Shown piece by piece: positions 1 to 12,000 of a stretch of 64,000 bases of DNA (position 1 is its first letter; the number at the start of each line of letters is the position of its first letter). The notes below the pieces were generated by a model. The model was not told the DNA's origin and did not search any database. It saw only the letters and a program-made list of their open reading frames with translations. Both the position numbers and the translations under genes were made by a program. Source of the stretch: Spizellomyces punctatus DAOM BR117 (Eukaryota > Chytridiomycota > Chytridiomycetes > Spizellomycetales > Spizellomycetaceae); contig NW_015971555.1 of NCBI RefSeq assembly GCF_000182565.1, positions 186,001 to 250,000 of the forward strand, read 5' to 3'.

Positions 1-146
1 ATGAAAAGTAAGGGGGGCTGGTTTGCCTCGCCTTGTGGGCGGTTTTCCCACCCAGCCATTTCTTGACAATTTAGAATTCATTTGTTTTTGGAATCTGACC
101 TGCTGGAAAAGCAGATTGGAAAGCACGTAGAGGGTAATTTGTCACA

Positions 147-1915
147 ATGGGGTTTGGTTTCTTCAAAGCGTCAAAGAGCAAAGCCCAGCCAAAACCACCA
201 GAGACATCCTCCACGGACTTGCGAAGAAAAAATTCGAGAACGAGCGCTCCTACAAACCCTTCACCAAGGTTTCTTACGAACGCTACGCCACGAGCTCAAA
301 GCTTTGAAGCAGGGTAATGGCCGCTGGCTAGCATATCAAATGTACTATTTGAAGCTGACTGTCTATGATATAGGCAGTACCGAACGCTTGATCCAAAAGC
401 GGATGCATTGGATTACACGAGGACAGAGGGCATTTCAAAAGGCTTTCTGGATGATGTCATGTTTGATTTCGATTCGAGGTTGGATTTGAGTGGGAACCCG
501 GAGACAAAGAAACCAGAGCTTGGAAGCAAGAAAGAAGGTGGGTAAAGAAACCTGGGCTTCGAGCCAAGCAGTTTATCTTCATTATCGAGCGCTTGTTAAT
601 TTCCCTACCCATAGTAGAACCGCGTTTTAAATATGAGTTGGTGCAGAAGACGATCCCAACATACACATACACACCGAAGGTCTATCGTCTGGGCACAGAT
701 AGTGCCGAAGATAAGACTGCGAGTCACGTTGACGCGTCCTCATCAACGCCTAAAAAGTCCAGCAAAGATGCAGCTAGAGATGCGGATCTCGTTTCCGGCC
801 TTGCCGAAGCGTCATTCTTATTTCGCAAAGTCAAATCAAGCAATGAGATAAGGGAGACCCCAAGTCCTAAGGCAGCGTCTAGAGGTGAAACGGAGGCAGT
901 AAGATTTAACAGACGAGCACGACAGAACCCGGGTAGTCGTCCAGCGGTGGCGGGGTCATTGAACCGGTCGTCGAGCAGAGGACGAGGGCGCAACAGAGCG
1001 CCTACAAAGGGAGTGTCCGGAGAGTCAAGCGGAACCGAATCTGAGGACGACAGTGATCATGTGGCTCTTGCTCCATCTCGCCATCGCTCCACCTCCCGCG
1101 CGAGACCTGTTGTCCAACAGCATTCTGACTCTAATGCAAAGAGCTTGTCTTCGACAAATCTAACCCACTTGGCACAGCCAAAGCTTTCCCCAAGTCGAAT
1201 AAGAGGGAGGTCCGTTGGGCCTTTACCATCACCACCACCATCTCCCTCCGCCGGAAGTGGCCATGAACGTCCCCAGAGCCGTTCGCGATCTCGCTCGAGG
1301 ATGGGACGACAGATAGTTCCATCTACTTCCGATGAGGAGGAGGACTCGGAATCAGACGACGACGTTCCACTAGCTGGTGTTCGAATGCAAGCTATTGAAA
1401 ATCGACAGCATAGGGGACGCCGACGTACAGCTGCGACTCGAGCGCCATCATCGGATTCTCGGAGTCAAGCTGTCGAGTCTGCGGGACGTAGGTCGATAGA
1501 TGTAACACCTGGACGCAGCAGTCGCCGTAATGCGAGCGAGCAAGCCCCGCCGCCTCCCACTGACAACCTCCTGCCATCTTCCTATACCTACTCGCAACAG
1601 CAGGCAATGGCGGCGCTAGCCCAACAGCAACAAATGTGGGTAGCGTACTACCAACAAGCGGCCGTTTATCAACAGGCAGCATACCAGCAGATGCAACAGC
1701 AACAAGTAGGTAATATACCTTCTGCTGCGCCGTACGCTTTCCCAGGTGTCATGGGACAAGGGATGATGCCGTACGGAGTATTACCGTCAGCTGTCCCTTC
1801 TGTTGCGAAGAAACGAAGCAAGAATTTATCCAAGAAGAAGTCTGGAGTGTCGCTGCGTGGTAATGAGGAGAGTGTAGTGGTAGAGGGAGCCGTAAGTGGT
1901 GATTGTGCTGCATAA
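147..1915 (+). CDS. Hypothetical Ser/Arg-rich protein with Gln/Tyr/Ala-rich C-terminus
   Basis: I do not recognise this gene. The first plausible ATG (147) opens a short basic exon beginning MGFGFFKASKSK. Coding-like sequence resumes near 374 in a frame reading YRTLDPKADALDYT, so an intron lies between them, but its donor is unclear. A second intron from about 537 to 617 (GTGGGT...CATAG) joins cleanly to VEPRFKYELVQKT. The rest is one long exon. It is disordered, with many Ser/Arg and Ser-Pro pairs and acidic patches (EEEDSESDDDVP). From about 1590 to 1720 there is a Gln/Tyr/Ala/Met-rich stretch (QQQQMWVAYYQQAAVYQQAA), followed by a Gly/Pro/Met-rich segment and a basic KKRSKNLSKKKS tail. The composition resembles RNA-associated low-complexity proteins, but no folded domain is visible. 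Coding status is fairly sure; function is unknown. Confidence 0.6.
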
Positions 1916-2153
1916 TCTAAGCAAGGCTTGTATAGAGATGATAGATGTGATTTAGAATTTTTGTGCGAGTGAAGTATACCTTAGAATGTAAATGTTTAAA
2001 TTTTGTCACAATATGCTCTAGTAAATTGAAAGGATGGAGAATAGCATTTAGCGACTTCTGCCGTCAATGTGATCCAGTAACTGCAATTGCCCAGTGGCAC
2101 AGTCTGAGCGATCACGATTACGAGATCATGGATCTGCCTGCGACAGCGTGGAA

Positions 2154-3742
2154 ATGCGTCTGCCTTTTATTGTTGGACACTTTCTTCGCAGCCGCAGTGT
2201 TGCGTTTGCTTGCATCATGCTTCCACTCTTCTCCATATGCAGTTTCCGCTCCACGCGTGCGACGTCTGTCAACCAGCCGTCTCGGTCGCAAAGGAGAAAC
2301 ACCACGACCGAAACCAACCATTCCACCGTCAAGTCTGAAGGGTTACCGGAAGTGGACATGGCTATGGTATTCGTATTCATCCTACGAAAGTGTCGGACCC
2401 ATTGATTGTATTCGGTGCTCACAGTACCTTTGTAATAGGCACGGCCTTCGCGATTCGCACTTGTTCTTCACGGCGGCGCTGGTGTGATACCTCCCGACAG
2501 CCTTCCGCCACCCACGCGTGAAAAGTACGTCGTTGCTTTGAAGGAAGCCCTCCTTGCCGGCTACACTGTCCTAAATGAGGGTGGAACGAGCCTAGATGCG
2601 ACTGAGGCAGCTGTGAGAGTTATGGAAGGTATGTACGATGCCCTATACCTATCTAGGTGAAGGTGGCTTATGATGTATATTTTAGATTGTCCATTGTTCA
2701 ATGCAGGGTAAGTAGGGGTGGGAAGTTCAGCGTCTCGTAGGAGATGACTACCTGTCAATACTCAGAGCTGATCAGCAAGGGCGCGGTATTCTCTCGAGAT
2801 GGGAAGAACATGTGTGAGGCTTCTATCATGGATGGCCGAACGATGAAAGCAGGTGCTACGACGTTGGTAGGTACAACTGCCATCCTTGAGGGTCAAAGAT
2901 TTATAATTTGACTATGTCAACTTCAAGCTGACGACAGTCAAAAACCCAATCTCTCTTGCCCGCGTGATTAAAGACACGACGCCTCACGTTTTCATCGCAG
3001 CCCCCGAGGCAGAAAAACTGGCCGCAGAAAGTGGACTGGAAATTGTGGACCCGTCCTACTTTTTTACTGGTGAGCTCGCCTGTACTTGGTGGCGCATAAC
3101 ACCAAGAAGCATGTAACACAATCACCCCTTAGAACATCGCTGGAAACAGCACCTAGAACAACCCGCTGATAGTCCCGCCATTAGTGAATCCGCTCCAGCA
3201 CATTACAAAGATCAACTGCCGTCATACTCGGAAAAAGATGCGGACCCATATCCACAGGGAACTGTGGGTGCGTGTGCGTTGGATACGCATGGTGATTTGG
3301 CGGCCGCCACCTCCACCGGAGGCAAAACAAACAAATGGACTTACCGTATCGGGTATTGACAACTTGGTGGTTGACAGCTACGTTGGAGGTCCTTATCTAA
3401 TGCTCTCTTGTTAGTGACACCCCGCTCATCAGTTGCGGCACCTATGCCGAAAATCGTTACGCTGCAGTCTCGGGAACCGGAAATGGGGAGTTCTTTATTC
3501 GTTACGCTGTGGCGTATGATATCGTTGCACAAATGAAGTACGGCACAAACGTATCCTTGGCAAAAGCTGCCGACAAAACCATTCATGAAACGATGAAGAA
3601 TGCCGGTGGTGAAGGTGGGGTTGTCGCGGTTGACGCACATGGACGTGTCGCGCTCCCGTTCAACACTACGGGAATGTATCGCGGCTTTATCAAGGAGGAT
3701 GGTGTTCCCCATGTAGCAATCTTCCACGGAGAGTGGTATTGA
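2154..3742 (+). CDS. Isoaspartyl peptidase / L-asparaginase (Ntn-hydrolase, plant type)
   Basis: Predicted to hydrolyse L-asparagine and isoaspartyl dipeptides. Family members are made as a precursor that cleaves itself before a catalytic Thr. The exons spell [13 protein letters not shown] near the N-terminus, then EEG-type helices, [14 protein letters not shown], and [10 protein letters not shown], whose Thr would be the nucleophile. [15 protein letters not shown] and a C-terminal [11 protein letters not shown] follow. Introns fit at 2367-2438, 2629-2685, 2708-2775, 2867-2927, 3070-3132 and 3353-3414, each restoring a conserved junction such as RIG|DTP. The N-terminal exon before the first intron adds about 70 residues with a basic, hydrophobic start ([20 protein letters not shown]). 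This could be a signal or mitochondrial presequence. A cytosolic start at 2358 is the alternative. The gene converges on the haspin gene. Confidence 0.88.
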
Positions 3743-3878
3743 GGCCTTACGGGATTGAACCCGTCTCTCTATTCTGTATTATTAGTTACATATGTAGAAT
3801 TAGTGCTACGTTAAGATGGCATCAAATTTAGCAACCGAGAATGCCATATGTCTTAGACCCAGATGCATGGTCTGCGTA

Positions 3879-6800
3879 TCAGAGCTCCAATCTCTGAATC
3901 CACCACTTTGCAAAATCTGCAACACTACCGTATTGCAGCACAACCTCCCTAGCCATTTCCAACTCCTTTCGGATCCGGACGTCCTTTGTCTTTCGCGATC
4001 GCGGAAACTTGCGAGTAAGAACTTTATCTATCAGATAGTGCACCCACTATCAAAAATGAAAGTAATTAAAAAACATGTTCAACAAGAGGATCAAAGTTAT
4101 GCAAGTTCACCTACAAAGACGTTTGTCTTCGGACAGAATTTCTGCCACTCGCCTTGCACCTCATCTCGCATCCATCGGTATATATCGAATTGTAAGTCAC
4201 CTATTGCCAATGATAGCCAAAAATGTCAGAGATTCGGTAGGCCCAAGCAGTTATCTTTCGCAGATTCAGCCATACCACCACGCTGTCCCTTGCCCTTTCC
4301 GTCGAATAGTTCTGGGTCATCCAATGGCAGGTAGACTAGTTCAGGGTCTACATTGAAATGAATTTACATTAGATGATCCTTTACCTTTACGAACAGAAGG
4401 ACGTTGATGGGCACTTACATGCGCCTATCCTTCCCCATGTATAGTCGATAATGCAGATTCTCACCCCTTCATTGGAAAATTGAATTCGATCTCCATCCAA
4501 GTCAACTAGATATTTCTCGGGTGGAGCAGTAGTGAGAAGCACGTTTCCCCAATGCAGATCTCGATGCTCAAACATTTCTTGAATTTCCGCATTAGCTACG
4601 GACAGGCAAAGCTGGAGCAGGAGACTCTGACATTGAGGTGCTGTGAGGGGAGGATGGTGTTCGAGATCTGTTCCGCCGTTTTGGAGAATAAGCAGGGCGT
4701 GGAGTTGGGTCGCTGGGTAATAGTCTGGATATCATATTGTGAGAATCTGAACGAAAGCCAAAACGGAAGAATGGGACTACACCAACCAGGTCGATCATTC
4801 TCCATCTCGCCATCCCATTCGTCGCGAATGCGCAGCAGCCATTCAGGCCATGGACCAACGCACACTCCAACACTTACGCGCAAGATAACATTACATGGGC
4901 GTGCTCTCAGAGAGATATAAAGAGGAACGCTGATCCTTACCCCAAACATTGGACAAAACTTTTTCCGACTCGTGCCACCTTATTCATGATCATCACCTCC
5001 TTGACCACCTCGTCAACACCCATCTGGTCGCCCTCGCCGCCAAACGGTATGATTTTTACCGCCGCTGGGATCCCGGGACAACGGGAGTACTCGACGGCGA
5101 ATACTTCAGAGTAGCTCGCTTCACCCAGTTTACCGGTTATGGAGCTAAAATCATACGTCAGCCACTGTTATAGATCTGGATAGCTCGCGCACGGTCATGC
5201 ACCTTCCAGCAAAAAACTCATCAAATGCAAATGGGCATGGCTGTTGAGCGAGCTCAAGCAAGTCTTTGAGGCTTTTCTGGGAGGGTTTAATAAGCGCACT
5301 GGTTACGTAGGGGGAGCCCATGAAAGTCATACCTCTAATCCAAGGTCTGCTGTTCTGAGAGTTGTCGTTCGATTCACTTCAACTTCATTGAGTGTTACTC
5401 TTTCTATGCTCTGCCCCAACACTTCAACTTCCTCATCCACATGCAGAGCTTCTTCAATATCAATACCCATTTTGAGGTTATTCTGAATATTTGCTTCGTC
5501 TATCCGCAAATGAGTTATGCCATTTGTCAGTCCTTCTAAGTCGCACGTCCCCTCCAGCATGTTAGCATCTCGCTGTGTTCTTGTACCGACGTTTCCGTCC
5601 GTTTCCGCGTCATCCTGAACAATCCTCTCGTGCTCGGACCCTGCCTGCGCCTTTTCGTATATTGAGTCAGTGGCAGGTAACGTTTCCGTAACACCATCAT
5701 TTTCATCCGAATCATCAATGACGGCCCAGGCGCGACGTTGAGGTCGTGGTAATGGCGTGTTCGGTTTATTAGGATCCCTGTCATTTACATCTCTGCTGTC
5801 CAATCCATATCGGTCGGGGACTGTCAGGGTGTGGTCTGCTTCAAAATCTACCTTGTTGCAATCGACTTCACACAGGGAGAGCCCTTTTGGGAAGCCTTCT
5901 ATAGACCCCTCCTGGTTTGCGTGGTCTTCAACGACATTTTGTCCCCCATCAGAGACCTCTTTACTCTCAACATGAGATTGCTTTCTACCAACAGAGTTGT
6001 GCCGCGAGCTCACATCAGTGGCTATTGAAGGGCGGTTCTCAGAGGACGCAAATGTATCGTTCTGCGAAGATCCACTTAAATGAACATCTCCTGATCTAAG
6101 ATCAGGACTGTGCGATTGCGATGATTCCCACTGCTGGCTTCTTGTGTCAGCATACTCGCTTTCATTGCGGGAGATAAAGCCCCGGTGACGCCGTCTTCGT
6201 CGACGCCCGACTGTTATTTGGCCTCGTGACTGCTTAACACTGGAAATAGGCGTGCATTGACCGATATCCACTGACGGTAAAACTGTGGACTCTCGTATGA
6301 ATGGATTTCTATCTGCCTCTTCGTCGTCGCCGCGATTGTCGGCCCCTGATAATTCCTGATTAGTTATCAGACTTCCCCCCACGCCCTCTGGCATTCTGTC
6401 TAGACGGCCATGAAGACTCTTCTCAAAGGAGCGGGATACACCTTCCAAGAAGTCTATCTCGACGCCCTCCCCTGCCAATCTGTGGGTTTCGTCGCTGCTC
6501 TGTATGGGACTCACACAAATCTCGGATGGTGGTAGCCATTCAGGTGTTGATGGAATCAAGAGTGTCAAGTTGGCGGGTGAGGATGGTGACGGGTATAACT
6601 GCGATTTTAGGGACGGCTCCGCCTTCGGATTTAGTTCTTTCTCCTCAGCTGTGTGCGTGTTGGCTTTGTCGACCGTAGATGGCTCCGTGTTTTTGTCTCG
6701 CGCAAATCCACCATTTTCGCATGAGCGAGTTCTATTTTGCTCGGATGTAGGAGATTTGAATTTCATGTCATACACTATCCTGTTTTCCTGGTCTTCATCA

Positions 6801-6988
6801 ACCGCGCTTGTCTTTGGATCCCTCCTACTGTATTCGGTTCTTCGGGCATGGCATGTCCCACCTGGCTTGATTTTGAATTCCCCGTCTTCTTCACCATCAG
6901 ATACCCACGTAGACCTGTTAACAACTCGATGAGAGCGTTTTCCGTAAGTCCGGATGGTTTTGGTCTTGGTCGTCAGGAAGGCATTCAT
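3879..6988 (-). CDS. Haspin-like histone H3 Thr3 kinase
   Basis: Predicted mitotic kinase; known haspins phosphorylate histone H3 Thr3 to recruit the chromosomal passenger complex. The large first exon encodes a disordered, charged N-terminus starting MNAFLTTKTKTIRTYGKRSH, like the basic start of other haspins. The kinase domain follows over several exons: GKLGEASYSEVFAVEY (glycine loop), PAAVKIIPFG (lysine), FEHRDLHWGNVLL (catalytic loop), IIDYT (haspin version of the DFG region), then DDPELFDGKGKGQ, QFDIYRWM and a C-terminal PKTNVFWVHYLIDKVL. One intron at about 5149-5206 was placed because it restores the SSITGKLGEAS frame. The open frame extends upstream to a GTG at 7099, but the first in-frame ATG is 6986-6988, which leaves 136 bp to the divergent Dap1 gene. 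Confidence 0.88.
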
Positions 6989-7124
6989 TGCGAGACATGA
7001 GGTGGTGGGTAGGAGCGTGGGCGAATTGGTACTCGCGACTAAGCCCTGTCCAAGTGGCTCGGACAAGGTCCTTGTACGATGTATGGCTTGCAAATCCACT
7101 TTTGTTTATCACAGATACCCAAAG

Positions 7125-7793
7125 ATGGCATTCGACACCATCAGCGTTTCAGCCCTGAGTAATCCGCTGAATATTGTCCTATTTCTCGTCCTGCTGCTCC
7201 TGATTCGAGAATTCCAGGCGTCAGAGGCAAATTTACCACCACCAGAGCATCCTCCAGGTATGTCTGAAAGGCGTAATCCTGTTCACGACAACCATTGACG
7301 TCCCAAATAGAGCCAATTGTGCTTAAACGATATACACCACAAACTCTTCTACCGTACACTGGGGAAAAGTCTAACGGCATCCTTATCTCCGTTCTAAATC
7401 GTGTGTACGATGTCTCTCGTGGGGCCCAGTTTTATGGACCAGGTACTCTTCTCGTGAAATATTTCCAATATAACACGACTTACTTTCCGTCCTTTCAGGT
7501 GGTCCTTATTCATCATTTGCAGGCCGTGATGCTTCACGCTGTCTAGCCAAAGTCTCCTTTGCAGATGACTTGCTAGCGGATCCTGCCGGGCCCATTGACA
7601 AGCTAGAGGATTTGGATGTGGACGAATGGCAAACCCTGAGAGATTGGGCAGCCCAGTTTGAGTTTAAGTGAGCTATGATAATTCAAAGGCCGTTTTGTGC
7701 TGTAGCAGATGTATTGAGATAATTTTCCTGATTGTCCTTAGGTACGACCATGTTGGGTTCCTGGTGGAGAATGGAGAAAATATCGACGCGTGA
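7125..7793 (+). CDS. Dap1/MAPR family cytochrome b5-like heme protein
   Basis: Member of the membrane-associated progesterone receptor family. Fungal Dap1 binds heme and supports sterol-synthesis P450 enzymes. The N-terminus holds one membrane segment (NIVLFLVLLLLIREF). A cytochrome b5-like fold follows: YTPQTLLPYTGEKSNGILIS, RVYDVSRGAQFYGPG, then GGPYSSFAGRDASRCLA. The Tyr residues in RVYDV and GGPYSSF are at the positions used for axial heme ligation and support in this family. The C-terminal DWAAQFEFKYDHVGFLV is typical. Introns are at 7258-7310, 7443-7498 and 7668-7741. The gene is transcribed divergently from haspin and probably shares its promoter region. Confidence 0.87.
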
Positions 7794-8008
7794 CCGGATG
7801 ATAGTGACATCCGAATAACCTATAGGTTGTGTTGGCGTAGGCGAGTCACATTGGCATTCGCGACATCATATACCGAATCGTATTGATCAGCATTATGCAA
7901 ACCCATCTGCCTTTGTGGAGTGCCCTAATTGGGACTTCCGCCAAATGCACATAGAAATATTAAGGTGCTGACAACCGAAGGGATTGAAAGCATTTTCTGG
8001 AACGCCGA

Positions 8009-8713
8009 TCATGCGCATGCCAATTGAAGTGTGATTCCAACTGTTCGCATTGCGGCACTGTATTTCGCAAAATGTTCCTTCACCTTCGATAAATCATCGG
8101 ATCGTGATATGAAACATGTCATAACCGGAGTTTTCTGCGATGGCCCAGCCGCAAGCTTTCCGTCATCCTCAAGATATGCAATCTGAATGTATTGATCGTG
8201 TTCCTGAGGATCGACTTCTGGCAGAGCTGAAGGGTAGTCTAGCACTCGAGCCATATCCGCTTCAGAAACCACACGTGGTCGTCCAGAAAGATCCTCCACA
8301 AAGAATGTTCGCTGTACATACTGAGCATCCGCATGCTTCATATTGATGCAAACCCACGCCCCGTCCAACACTGCATGCGGGCTGGACACCTTCGACAACT
8401 TCCTCAGTTCAAACATGTCTGCAAGTGACCGTATGCTAGGTATCCAGACTGCTTGTATGTACTGCAACAGCAGGTCATGAACGCGCGATTCGGTGGATGC
8501 AATCTCCAAAGAGGGTACGTATATTAGAATGCAAGGCCGCAGATTCGAAAGGAGAAAGGCGAATTCCCCGTAATGGTAGAGATCTGTTGGCGAATAGCAG
8601 GAGTTGAGGGTTAATACATGAAGGTCCTGTGGTGACAGAGAGGAAAAGAAGTTTGCTTCAAGATTGCGGAAAGTGGTTATTGTTTCGGAAAGATCTGATG
8701 CATTGGAAGACAT
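8009..8713 (-). CDS. Conserved-looking hypothetical protein, intronless
   Basis: Open frame of about 234 residues without introns, unusual here. I do not recognise the family. The frame opens upstream with TTG; the first ATG gives MSSNASDLSETITTFRN. The protein looks globular, alternating helices and strands: LSPQDLHVLTLNSCYSPTDL, NLRPCILIYVPSLEIAST, HAVLDGAWVCINMKHADAQY, TFFVEDLSGRPRVVSEADM, PVMTCFISRSDDLSKVKEHF. There is no signal peptide, membrane segment or metal-binding Cys/His cluster. Balanced composition and lack of low complexity argue for a real gene. It could be a fast-evolving accessory protein. Confidence 0.6.
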   Translation of the reverse strand: MSSNASDLSETITTFRNLEANFFSSLSPQDLHVLTLNSCYSPTDLYHYGEFAFLLSNLRPCILIYVPSLEIASTESRVHDLLLQYIQAVWIPSIRSLADMFELRKLSKVSSPHAVLDGAWVCINMKHADAQYVQRTFFVEDLSGRPRVVSEADMARVLDYPSALPEVDPQEHDQYIQIAYLEDDGKLAAGPSQKTPVMTCFISRSDDLSKVKEHFAKYSAAMRTVGITLQLACA

Positions 8714-9048
8714 TTTCAATGGAAAGTTTGTAGTGGAAGACCAGATCCTTTAGGTCGGGTGCAAGTGCCTTCTCAAAGTGGCTCAGTCACAGTACCACTG
8801 CGTAGTCATTGATGTGCCGTCATGGCAACATTAGTTGAAGCTGTCGAACTGGACCGTCTTCAACGATTTTATCCAATCCAAATCATCTCCGACTGCACAT
8901 TTATATTAAGAAGGCACAAAACGGTCAAACCCAGAGTGAAGATTTTGCTTATATTATAAATACTGCTCGAGGATAAGCGCTCGTTAGCCGCGCGGGTCAT
9001 CAGTACCCACAACATCTACCCGCGATCACCAGTGGTTCGGGGACCACC
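8714..9048. other. Divergent intergenic region
   Basis: Sequence between the start of the intronless minus-strand gene and the start of THO2. It should hold both promoters. An AT-rich patch (atttatattaag, near 8898; tatattataaatactg, near 8949) lies upstream of THO2. I see no RNA gene or repeat. Confidence 0.4.
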
Positions 9049-12000
9049 ATGTCTTCGGAGTACATAACTGACCAGATTGTTAAGAGCTGGGAGACGGGGG
9101 GTAGCTCGCAGCTGTAAGTATCTTTCAAGAGTTGACGGCGATTCATGGAGCTGCAAAAGAGAAGGAAACTTTGGATTAGGTGTTTGGATCCGTCGTTGGT
9201 CCAAGTTTTGCTTTCGGCTGTTGAAGCTTGACCATTCGTCAATACATCATACGATAGCAGCAGAAGCACTGGTTGATTCCCATCTTTCTTTTATCCAGTC
9301 TTCAAACTGCCCGTTCTCTCATCATATCGAATAAAAATACGCCAGGCGACATATCCTCCGTCCGGGCATTTGTTCTTGAGCTGTTCTACGCCGGTCTCAA
9401 TGGCGTCCTCGCTCTGGGCTCCATTGCGACGTTTTTCTTGAACTTGTATGTGGATACAACGAAGAAAACCAAGTCCGTGGAAGCAGAAATCGCATCCGGA
9501 TATGTCGGGCCGGAGTCATTGGATGACCCCTTATTAATTCCTTCGATTTTGGTCGACGTCATGTGGCTTCTGGATCAGGAGAGTGACCCGAAAGTAGTGG
9601 AAGGTGCGCAGACGGAAAGAGCTCGGCTGGTAGCTGTGGCGAAGGACTTGCTGGTGCGTGTTTTGCTTCATTTATGGAGTGTGGGGGTGGAATGCAGAAA
9701 TTTGATCTGACTTTTTATTTGATATCTCTATTTACACGTAGGCCAAGAACTTCATACCCGAGGTTATAATGAGGGAAAGACTGGAATTGGATTTTCAGCA
9801 AGCGATTGGCTTGATTCATGATGCGCGGGGAATAGGGAAGAAGGAAGTGCGGGTGCGAACATTCATGTTATATGCGCAAACAAAGTACAATCTTCTTCGC
9901 GAGGAGTCAGAAGGGTATTCTAAGCTTGTTACCGAGCTGTTTGGAAGCCTACCGCCTCTGTTCGATGCCCACGCTTCACATCATGGTGCATCTCGACTGA
10001 CGAAGGAAGAAGCTGTCAAACGTCGTGCGGACGTGGTGGATGAACGAGCGCGAAGGACCATGGGAAACATTGCCAGCTTAATCGGATACTTTGATATTGA
10101 TCCAAACAGGGTTTTGGATCTTATTCTTGATCTTTTTACGGCGAATATTGCGGACCAATGGGATTTCTTTGTGCGCTTGTTGGAACTGAGTCCATGGCGA
10201 TCAAGGGGCGATCAAATACGAGAAGCTAGAGCAGTTTGCGGCCAGATTCTTGGGTTCAAGTTTGATTGGTACAATGGACGCAGCAACACACGGACCGTTC
10301 CAGAAAATCTTATCTTTGTCGCAGCTATCATGGTCAAGCATGGATTGGTGGCTTTGGGAGATCTCTACCCACATTTAAGTCCGTCGGATGAGGAAGTGCA
10401 CAAGTTGTACAAGGATTACGTTGACGACCTAAAGAATAAGGAGAAGACCGCAGGAAGATTCCAGGCCCAGGGAGTATGCATCTGAATAGTCTGTGTTCAT
10501 TACTGTTCGAGCAATTGCTTTATTTACCTCACTTGTGTTGTGTTTAGCTGGTCGGGACTCTCGGCGACGAAGGAAAGGCTTCGACCGCCACTATCACGCA
10601 AGTAAAGGAGAACAAGCCAGAGGTATGTATAAGAAAAGTCCTGCTTTGAACTCGCGCATATGTGACATTCACACAGAATCTCACAGGTCAAGAAATCGAA
10701 CAAGGTTAACCAGAAAGCGGAGCTCGCTGCTGCTCTGCTCGCGATTGGAAACGTGAAGAACGCATTTACCATACTTGAGCGGTTACCACGGCTGTCTGAC
10801 CTGCATCCGGAGATTGTTGAGAATCTCTGTAGATGGATGCGGGAATTGATTAGTCCATGGGATGTTAAGCCATTGGTTGGCGCCGCGCGTGGACCGCAAC
10901 CTAAACCAGAAGATTTCCGAGTGCCCCTCAACACGATATCGGTGAGACTGGCACCATACGGTGAGAAAGTATTTGTTGGAAGGAATAAGCATCCCGCGCG
11001 GTATAGATTCTTCTACGAAAATTGGCGATCGGAGATACCAACCATCCGAAATGTGTTCGAGTTCATCCAAAGGATCCGAATGTATTTGGTGCACATCGGC
11101 CCGCATCTGTACAGAGATCCGATCCTTGTAGGCCAGCTGATTCGCATTGGTGCACTGCACGTTTCAGAGGTTGGTCCATGGACGTTGGACTACATGAGTT
11201 TTAGAATGGTGCGAGCTCAATACGCTTTCATTGCATAGGCTCACAAGCGAATGGAAGGGAAGCCAGATCTTGTTATGGTCCCGCATCCAACAGAAAATGA
11301 TCCTTTTGAGGGAGTTCCATATGACAAGATCATAAACGGATGGCTAAACGTAGTCGCAAATTACCTGCTACCTGCTGTATCTCGCGCCGATCCAAATCCC
11401 GCGAATAGTCAAGGGTTGTGGAAGATTGTGAAAGAATTCCCGTATCAGAAACGGTATGCACTCTATGGAGAATGGAAGAATCGTTTGTACAGTGAAATCC
11501 CGGAAATGAAGCTCGCCAGGGCAGGGTGCGAGCGCGATTGTAGATATATTATGACGTAAGTCCTTTTTAAATTCCACACCCAGATTGAGGACCTACTTAG
11601 TTGTCCCCTGGACCTAGACGATTGTCGAAGGACTCTGGAAAACAGTCTGGTCGTCAAATTGGCAAAGTTGTGCATTCAAATCCCGTCGTTGCATTTTCTT
11701 ATATCATTAAACAATTGGAGAGCTATGACAATATGATTCCGCATGTTGTCGATGCCTCACGGTACCTCACCGAGTTTGAATTCGATATTCTCCCGTACTG
11801 TCTTATTGAAGCGCTGTGCGAGCCGAAGACGCGGGTTGAGGCCAATGGGCTCTCAATTGCCCCATGGCTGAAGTCTCTCGCCGCATTTACCGGGCAGGTT
11901 TTCAAGAAGCATGGAATGGAGCTCGCACCACTCCTTCGATACTTGATTAATCAGCTCTGTGTTGGCAGTGTGCATGATCTGATCGTTCTGCAAGAGTTGA

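Noticed and set aside
6989-7099. N-terminal extension of haspin to 7099
   Set aside because: The open frame there begins with GTG, and the first ATG is at 6986-6988, which gives the expected KTIRTYGKR start.
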